A DNA stretch of 64,000 nucleotides from Microbacterium halophytorum (GTDB lineage Bacteria; Actinomycetota; Actinomycetes; Actinomycetales; Microbacteriaceae): the NCBI RefSeq assembly GCF_002970975.1, contig NZ_KZ672983.1:248001-312000 (forward strand). The letters run 5' to 3'. Below, piece after piece: positions 59,120 to 64,000 of this stretch. The position numbers were made by a program, and so were the translations under genes. Position 1 is the first letter of the stretch. Every line of letters starts with the position of its first letter. A model generated the notes under the pieces. That model was not told where the DNA came from. It was given only the letters and a program-made list of their open reading frames with translations, and did not search any database.

Positions 59120-60351
59120 GCCGTCCTCCTCTCCGCCGGTGCGTGCGGCATCAGCGCATCGTGGCGCCGTGCGAGCAGGCGCGCGTCGTGGCGCTCCTCG
59201 ATGAGGCGGCGCGCGCTGTCCGCGAGGGCGGCGACGTCGACGTCGCCCCGCGCGATGCGCCCGAGTGCGTCGACGAGCGCCGAGGTGTCCCCCGGCGGGC
59301 AGAGGAGGCCGGTCTCGCCGTCGATGACGACCTCGGGGATGCCCGTGACGGCCGTCGAGACGCACGGGACGCCCGTCGCCATCGCCTCCAGGAGCACGGT
59401 GGGGAGCCCGTCGGCGTTCCCGTCCGCTCCGACGACGCAGGGGGCGGCGAACACGTCCGCACTGCGCAGCAATTCGCCCACCTCGGCCTGCGAGATCGGG
59501 CCGGGCATGTCGACGACGTCGGTGAGGCCGAGCCGGATGACCCTGTCGCGCAGTTCGGCCTCGAGCTCGCCCCCGCCCGCGAGCGTCAGGCGCACGGGGA
59601 CGCCGCCGTCGCGCAGCGCGGCGACGGCGTCGAGCAGCACTCCGAAGCCCTTCTTCTCGACGAGGCGCCCCACGGCGACGACGTGCAGCTCCCCGCGCAC
59701 CGGCTCGGGCCTGCGATAGGCGAAGCGGTCGATCTCGATCGCGTTCGGAACGAGGTGGATGCGGCCGGCCGCGCGCGGCGAGAGCGACTGCAGCACGCGC
59801 ACGTTGTACTCGCTGACGGTCGCGACGTAGGAGGCGCCCGTGATGAGGCGGCGCAGCGCCGCCGGGTCGACCGACTCGTGGAAGATGTCCTTCGCGTGGG
59901 CCGTGAACGAGTAGGGAATGCCCGTGATCAGGCTCGCGAGCCGGGCGACGGTCGCTGCGGCGTTCGCGAAGTGGGCATGCAGGTGTCCGAGCCCCACGGC
60001 CGTGGCCTCCGCGGCGAGCGCCACCGCCTGCACGGCGTCGTCCGCGTCGGCGTCGAGCAGTTCGGGCAGCGCGCGGGCGATGCCGTCGGCGAGGTCGGGG
60101 TCGCCGGCCGCGTCGCGCAGGATCTCCCAGAGCCCGGCGGAGCGCGTCGGGCGGGGCAGGTAGCGCACGGGTGCGGCGACGCGCGCCAGTTCCGGATGGA
60201 AGCGGGGGTCCTGCGGCGGGCGCAGCGAGAACACCGTGATGTCGGCTCCCTCGGCCTCGCGGGCGAGCAGCTCCGTGACGACGAACGTCTCCGAGAACCG
60301 CGGGTACACCTTGGCGACGTATCCGATGCGTTCAGACAGCAACGCGCTCAC
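59116..60351 (-). CDS. Glycosyltransferase family 4 (WcaL-like)
   Basis: A 411-residue GT-B enzyme. The start resembles exopolysaccharide glycosyltransferases: RIGYVAKVYPRFSETFVVTELLAREAEGADITVFSLR, then LHAHFANAAATVARLASLITGIPYSFTAHAKDIF. The donor lobe has VVAVGRLVEKKGFGVLLDA and AMATGVPCVSTAVTGIPEVV. The GTG start at 60351 overlaps the preceding gene by 20 nt; TTG at 60342 would also be possible. It shares the operon with another GT4 and a GT28-like enzyme, so three successive sugar transfers are conceivable. Confidence 0.86.
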   Translation of the reverse strand: MSALLSERIGYVAKVYPRFSETFVVTELLAREAEGADITVFSLRPPQDPRFHPELARVAAPVRYLPRPTRSAGLWEILRDAAGDPDLADGIARALPELLDADADDAVQAVALAAEATAVGLGHLHAHFANAAATVARLASLITGIPYSFTAHAKDIFHESVDPAALRRLITGASYVATVSEYNVRVLQSLSPRAAGRIHLVPNAIEIDRFAYRRPEPVRGELHVVAVGRLVEKKGFGVLLDAVAALRDGGVPVRLTLAGGGELEAELRDRVIRLGLTDVVDMPGPISQAEVGELLRSADVFAAPCVVGADGNADGLPTVLLEAMATGVPCVSTAVTGIPEVVIDGETGLLCPPGDTSALVDALGRIARGDVDVAALADSARRLIEERHDARLLARRHDALMPHAPAERRTA

Positions 60352-61501
60352 CTCCCGCAGCGGCGCCGGCGGCGACGCCCAGCAGGTCAGCCGCGAGCTG
60401 CGGCACGCGCGCGAGGCCGTCGAGCGCGAGAGACTCCCGCTCGACGCGCGTTCCCACGCTGCGGCCGAACCAGGCGCCGATCGTGTCCGCGTCGATCCGC
60501 CACGGCAGCAGCGTCTCGACCGCTCCGACGCGCTCGAGCGCGGCGGCGCGGATGCGCTGTTCGGCGCGGCGCTGCATCCGGGGCGCGACGAGGGCGGGCG
60601 TCGCCGTGCTGAGCACCTCGCAGATCGTGTTGTACCCGCCCATGCATACGACGGCAGCCGCCCGCTGCATCAGGGGCAAGGCATCCGGCACCCTGCGCAC
60701 GACCGTCGTGCCCTCGCGCGCGGCGCCCTGCACCGCACGGCGGTCGGCGGCCGCCATCTGCGGCCCCGTGATCACGAGGTGCCGGTAGCCGCGCGGCACC
60801 TCGGCGCCCGCGGCGGCAACCGCCAGCTCCGCGCCGTCCGACCCGCCGCCCACCGTCGTGAGCACGAACGGTTCCTCGATGTCGTGGGCCGCGCCCGCCA
60901 CGCGGCCGTCCGCGAGGAGCCCCGTGTGCGAGACGAGGTCGCTGACGCCGGCCGGAAGCTCGCCGTCGGCCGCGAGGTCGTGCACGTTCGGGTCGCCGTA
61001 TACCCAGATCGCGTCGAAGAACTCGCGCATCGCGGCCGGCCCTCCGATCGCGCGCCACTCCCGTGCGGTCGCCCCCGGCGCATCGAGCACGTCGCGCAGC
61101 CCCAGCACGACCCGGCACTCCGGGTGTTCGGCGCGGAGGGTGCGCAGGGCGCGTTCGAGCTCTCCCCCCACGCCGAGCGGGTGCCTGTCGATCACGACGA
61201 GGTCGGGCCGGAAGGCCCGCACCGCCGATCGGAACGCACCGCCGCGCACGGCGGCCGCCGCGTCGACGTCGATGTCGAGCGCGCGGGAGGCGTAGCCGTC
61301 GTCGGCGTGGGCCATGCCCGGCAGGATCAGCCAGTCCCAACCGCGCGGCACGGCGAACCGCGTCGCTTCCGGCCGCCCCGCCACCAGCATGCCCGTCACG
61401 TCCCCCAGGCCCGTGGTCAGTGCGTGCGCCAGTGCGAGATTGCGCCGGATGTGGCCGAGCCCGACCGCGTCGTGCGAATACATGACGATCCGAATGCTCA
61501 T
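60332..61501 (-). CDS. MurG-like (GT28-type) glycosyltransferase
   Basis: A 389-residue GT-B protein and first gene of the operon. The N-terminus IRIVMYSHDAVGLGHIRRNLALAHAL carries the glycine-rich acceptor-side loop seen in GT28-like enzymes. The C-terminal lobe has EPFVLTTVGGGSDGAEL and VVCMGGYNTICEVLSTATPALVAPRMQRRAEQRIRA, equivalent to the donor-binding GGxNTxxE region of MurG relatives, where Glu contacts the nucleotide sugar. The start codon at 61501 is ATG. It faces the UDP-glucose dehydrogenase gene over a 335-bp divergent promoter region. Confidence 0.82.
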   Translation of the reverse strand: MSIRIVMYSHDAVGLGHIRRNLALAHALTTGLGDVTGMLVAGRPEATRFAVPRGWDWLILPGMAHADDGYASRALDIDVDAAAAVRGGAFRSAVRAFRPDLVVIDRHPLGVGGELERALRTLRAEHPECRVVLGLRDVLDAPGATAREWRAIGGPAAMREFFDAIWVYGDPNVHDLAADGELPAGVSDLVSHTGLLADGRVAGAAHDIEEPFVLTTVGGGSDGAELAVAAAGAEVPRGYRHLVITGPQMAAADRRAVQGAAREGTTVVRRVPDALPLMQRAAAVVCMGGYNTICEVLSTATPALVAPRMQRRAEQRIRAAALERVGAVETLLPWRIDADTIGAWFGRSVGTRVERESLALDGLARVPQLAADLLGVAAGAAAGGERVAV

Positions 61502-61836
61502 GAACGCCCCTCTCTCTCCCGACAGCGCGGTGCCGCACCGTCGATGGGTTCCACACTCGCGGACCTCCGCGAGACCGCGATGAACCCTTCATGAGAGGCC
61601 TCTCACACTTCGCGGGGCCGCCGGCATCAGGCCGTTCCGACCGTACGGCGGTCGGCCGTGCGGCGGCGTTCCTGACCGAGCTGCGCACGTGAGAGAAGGC
61701 TCATCAACGTCTGCGCCGCGCCTCATCTCCGGTCGCCAGCATGATCCTCCAAGCCCACCGCTTCGTCTCATGGTGCCGCCCCGTTCGGGGATCGGGCCCG
61801 GAACGGTGGGGAATCTCGACGAGACAGGAGTTCATC
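61502..61836. promoter_or_regulatory. Divergent promoter region with two related inverted repeats
   Basis: This 335-bp gap has no convincing gene. It contains a perfect 14-bp palindrome TGAGAGGCCTCTCA (61592-61605) and a related TGAGAGAAGGCTCA (61690-61703) 98 bp later, sharing outer TGAG/CTCA arms. They may bind one regulator acting on both the glycosyltransferase operon and the UDP-glucose dehydrogenase gene. An ACAGGAG ribosome site precedes the latter. Confidence 0.4.
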
Positions 61837-63192
61837 GTGCGTATTTCCGTGATCGGCTGCGGCTACCTCGGTACCGTTCATGCCGCGGCGATGGCGTCGC
61901 TCGGACACGATGTCGTCGGCATCGACGTCGACCGGCGCAAGATCGCCGAACTGGCCGAGGGCCGCGCCCCGTTCTACGAGGCCGACCTGCCCCGCCTCCT
62001 CGACGAGGAGACGCGCTCCGGGCGCCTCCGGTTCACGACAGACTTCGCGGCCGCGACTGGTGCCGCCGTGCACTTCATCTGCGTCGGAACCCCGCAGCGG
62101 GCCGGCGACGATGCCGCCGACATGGCGTTCGTGAACGCCGCCGTCGACGCGCTCGTGCCGCACCTGTCGCCGGGCGACGTCGTCGCCGGGAAGTCCACGG
62201 TTCCGGTCGGGACGGTCGCGGCCCTGCGCGAACGGATCGACGCGACGGGCGCGACCCTCGTCTGGAACCCCGAGTTCCTCCGCGAGGGGCGTGCGGTGCA
62301 GGACACGGTCGCACCCGACCGACTCGTCGTCGGCATTCCGGACGGCGCCGATGGCGAGCGCGCCGGCGATCGCCTGCGCGAGGTGTACGCGCAGGCGAGA
62401 GCCCGCGGGGGGCCCGTACGCGGGACCCCCGGGGCGACCACCGAACTCGTCAAGATCGCGGCGAACGCGTTCCTGGCCACCAAGATCTCGTTCATCAACG
62501 CCATGTCGGAGATCGCGGAGGTCGCCGGGGCCGACGTGGCGGAGCTCGCCGACGCCATCGGCTGCGACCCGCGCATCGGGCGCAGCTTCCTCAACGCGGG
62601 GATCGGCTTCGGCGGCGGCTGCCTGCCCAAGGACATCCGGGCCTTCGCGGCGCGGGCTGAGGAGCTCGGGACGGGGCACTCGACCCGGTTCCTCCGAGAG
62701 GTGGACGCGATCAACCTGCGCCGCAGGGATCACACGGCCGACCTCGTCGCCGACGCGCTGGGCGACGTCGCCGGCCGCCGGGTCACGGTGCTCGGCGCCG
62801 CGTTCAAGCCGAACAGCGACGACGTGCGCGATTCGCCGGCGCTCGACATCGCCGCACGCCTCCGCTCGCTCGGGGCGCTCGTGACGGTCACCGACCCCGA
62901 GGCCATCGGGAACGCGCGCCGGGTCCACCCCGAGCTGAGCTACGAGCCGCACCTGGAGACAGCGCTGCTCGGAGCGCACGCCGTGCTCGTCGCCACCGAA
63001 TGGGAGCAGTACCGTCACCTCGACCCGGAACGCGCGCGGGAGCTCGCCTCGGGTCGGGTCATCGTCGACGGCCGCAACTGTCTCGACGCCGACGCCTGGT
63101 ACGCGGCCGGCTGGGACTGCATCCGGATGGGCCGTCCGGCGCTGCGGCACCCAGCCGAGGAGCGGGTGCTGGTCGGGGCGGGGACGCTCTGA
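61837..63192 (+). CDS. UDP-glucose 6-dehydrogenase family protein
   Basis: A 451-residue UDP-glucose/GDP-mannose dehydrogenase starting at GTG, 6 nt after ACAGGAG. The NAD-binding motif is ISVIGCGYLGTVHAAAMASLGHDVVGIDVD. The active-site segment GFGGGCLPKDIRAF has catalytic Cys262, and FKPNSDDVRDSPALDIAARL is the UDP-binding C-terminal signature. It oxidises UDP-glucose twice to UDP-glucuronate (or the GDP-mannose equivalent; UDP-glucose is more usual for this sequence type). It likely supplies an acidic sugar donor to the divergent glycosyltransferase operon. Confidence 0.88.
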   Translation: MRISVIGCGYLGTVHAAAMASLGHDVVGIDVDRRKIAELAEGRAPFYEADLPRLLDEETRSGRLRFTTDFAAATGAAVHFICVGTPQRAGDDAADMAFVNAAVDALVPHLSPGDVVAGKSTVPVGTVAALRERIDATGATLVWNPEFLREGRAVQDTVAPDRLVVGIPDGADGERAGDRLREVYAQARARGGPVRGTPGATTELVKIAANAFLATKISFINAMSEIAEVAGADVAELADAIGCDPRIGRSFLNAGIGFGGGCLPKDIRAFAARAEELGTGHSTRFLREVDAINLRRRDHTADLVADALGDVAGRRVTVLGAAFKPNSDDVRDSPALDIAARLRSLGALVTVTDPEAIGNARRVHPELSYEPHLETALLGAHAVLVATEWEQYRHLDPERARELASGRVIVDGRNCLDADAWYAAGWDCIRMGRPALRHPAEERVLVGAGTL

Positions 63193-63240
63193 AGCGTTGC
63201 GAGCGCGCGCCCGCTCCGACGACCACGACCTACGCCGCGC

Positions 63241-64000
63241 TCACCACAGCGCGGGCTCGGGGCGGTGCGCGAACGCCTCGGCGACCAGTGCCTGCGGCAC
63301 CGCCGCCAACGACTTGGGCGACCACACCGGCGAGAGGTCCTTGTCGATCAGCTGGGCCCTGATGCCCTCGACCATGTCCGGCTGCGTCTCGACGAACCAC
63401 ATCACGAGGCCGTACTCCTGCTCGAGCGCCGCGCGCAGCGTCGGCTGCTCGCGGGCGCGCCGGATGGCCTCCAGAGTCACCTTGAGCGCGAGCGGTGCGC
63501 GCGCCTGCAGCGCCTCAACCGCCGCCTCCGGGCCGGGGCCACCGATCGCGCGGAGTCGGCCGATGATCGCCTCGACCGTGGGCGCCGCGAACGCGTCGTC
63601 GATCCACGCACGGTCTTCCGCGAGCCGCGATGGGTACGGGGTCTCGTCGAAGAGCAGCACGAGCTCGGCCGGCGTCTGGGGGTCGGCGCGCGTCTCGAAG
63701 GCGTGCACCACATCCGGGACGTTGGCCGACGGCACGAGGTAGTCGGCCAGGCCGCAGTAGATCGCGTCGTGCGCGCCCATGATGTCGCTCGTCAGGGCGA
63801 AGTACTCGCCGAGCCTGCCCGGCGTGCGCGCGAGCAACCACGAGCCGCCGACATCCGGTGTGAAGCCGATGCGGGTCTCGGGCATCGCCAATCGAGAGGT
63901 CTCGGTCACGATGCGGGTTCCGGCGTGCGCCGCGATGCCGATGCCGCCGCCCATCGTCACGCCGTGCATGACCGAGATGATCGGCTTCTGGTACTCGCCG
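63241..64000 (-). CDS. 3-hydroxyisobutyryl-CoA hydrolase / enoyl-CoA hydratase family protein (partial)
   Basis: The gene runs off the right edge, so its N-terminus is missing; 253 codons including the stop are present. Visible crotonase-fold parts are the oxyanion loop PIISVMHGVTMGGGIGIAAHAGTRIVTE, then LAMPETRIGFTPDVGGSWLLART with the catalytic Glu/Asp, and the long C-terminal extension VMWFVETQPDMVEGIRAQLIDKDLSPVWSPKSL. That extension, including DMVEGIRAQLIDK, is characteristic of 3-hydroxyisobutyryl-CoA hydrolase in valine breakdown. It is convergent with the UDP-glucose dehydrogenase gene, 48 bp apart. Confidence 0.85.
   Translation of the reverse strand, partial: GEYQKPIISVMHGVTMGGGIGIAAHAGTRIVTETSRLAMPETRIGFTPDVGGSWLLARTPGRLGEYFALTSDIMGAHDAIYCGLADYLVPSANVPDVVHAFETRADPQTPAELVLLFDETPYPSRLAEDRAWIDDAFAAPTVEAIIGRLRAIGGPGPEAAVEALQARAPLALKVTLEAIRRAREQPTLRAALEQEYGLVMWFVETQPDMVEGIRAQLIDKDLSPVWSPKSLAAVPQALVAEAFAHRPEPALW

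Overview
The window is very GC-rich, densely packed chromosomal DNA, most likely from an actinobacterium of the Microbacteriaceae (Microbacterium-like). Supporting signs are the bifunctional PutA start, an F420 gamma-glutamyl ligase with two F420-dependent luciferase-like oxidoreductases, a TPP-riboswitch-controlled YkoEDC ECF transporter, carbohydrate ABC importers without their own ATPase gene, many ATGA start/stop overlaps, and many apparently leaderless genes with a TANNNT -10 box 6-7 nt before the start codon. No rRNA, tRNA, CRISPR array, IS element or phage gene was recognised.

Layout. 1-3260: putA 5' end (-), a GNAT acetyltransferase, cofE and a cytochrome b-type membrane protein. 3289-18320: glycan locus 1. 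A minus-strand run (two permeases, a binding protein, a secreted beta-helix protein, an internal LacI regulator, a heparinase II/III-like protein and a GH35 enzyme) is divergent from a GH78 alpha-L-rhamnosidase; a 26-bp direct repeat lies on each side of the shared promoter region. 18378-25000: housekeeping and unknown genes (rlmN, a lipoprotein, a GntR regulator, an F420 oxidoreductase, a winged-helix protein, a YigZ protein). 25000-31139: the thiamine-type ECF transporter and riboswitch, a D-Ala-D-Ala carboxypeptidase-like protein, and three copies of an inverted-repeat intergenic element. 31139-35046: a heterodimeric ABC exporter.

35203-52407 is glycan/sugar-acid locus 2: FAH-family hydrolase, enoyl-CoA hydratase, class III CoA-transferase, two Gfo/Idh/MocA oxidoreductases, an MBL-fold hydrolase, a sugar isomerase/epimerase-fold protein and an MR/MLE dehydratase (all minus). 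Divergent from these are a GntR regulator, a sugar ABC importer and a GH141-like beta-helix protein, followed by a convergent GH35. Only one glycan enzyme in the two loci (the 1075-aa beta-helix protein) has a signal peptide. This suggests extracellular cutting, import of oligosaccharides, intracellular trimming, and then dehydration and cleavage of sugar acids. An artefactual G36C21 block at 40533-40589, flanked by a 33-bp duplication, sits between two genes of this locus.

52486-64000: a second F420 oxidoreductase; a tightly coupled seven-gene minus-strand operon (three glycosyltransferases, an ABC exporter, two maltokinase-like phosphotransferases, an Asp-tailed membrane protein) divergent from a UDP-glucose dehydrogenase; and the end of a 3-hydroxyisobutyryl-CoA hydrolase gene. 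I do not recognise this seven-gene set as a described pathway, and it is the best candidate here for an uncharacterised glycoconjugate system.
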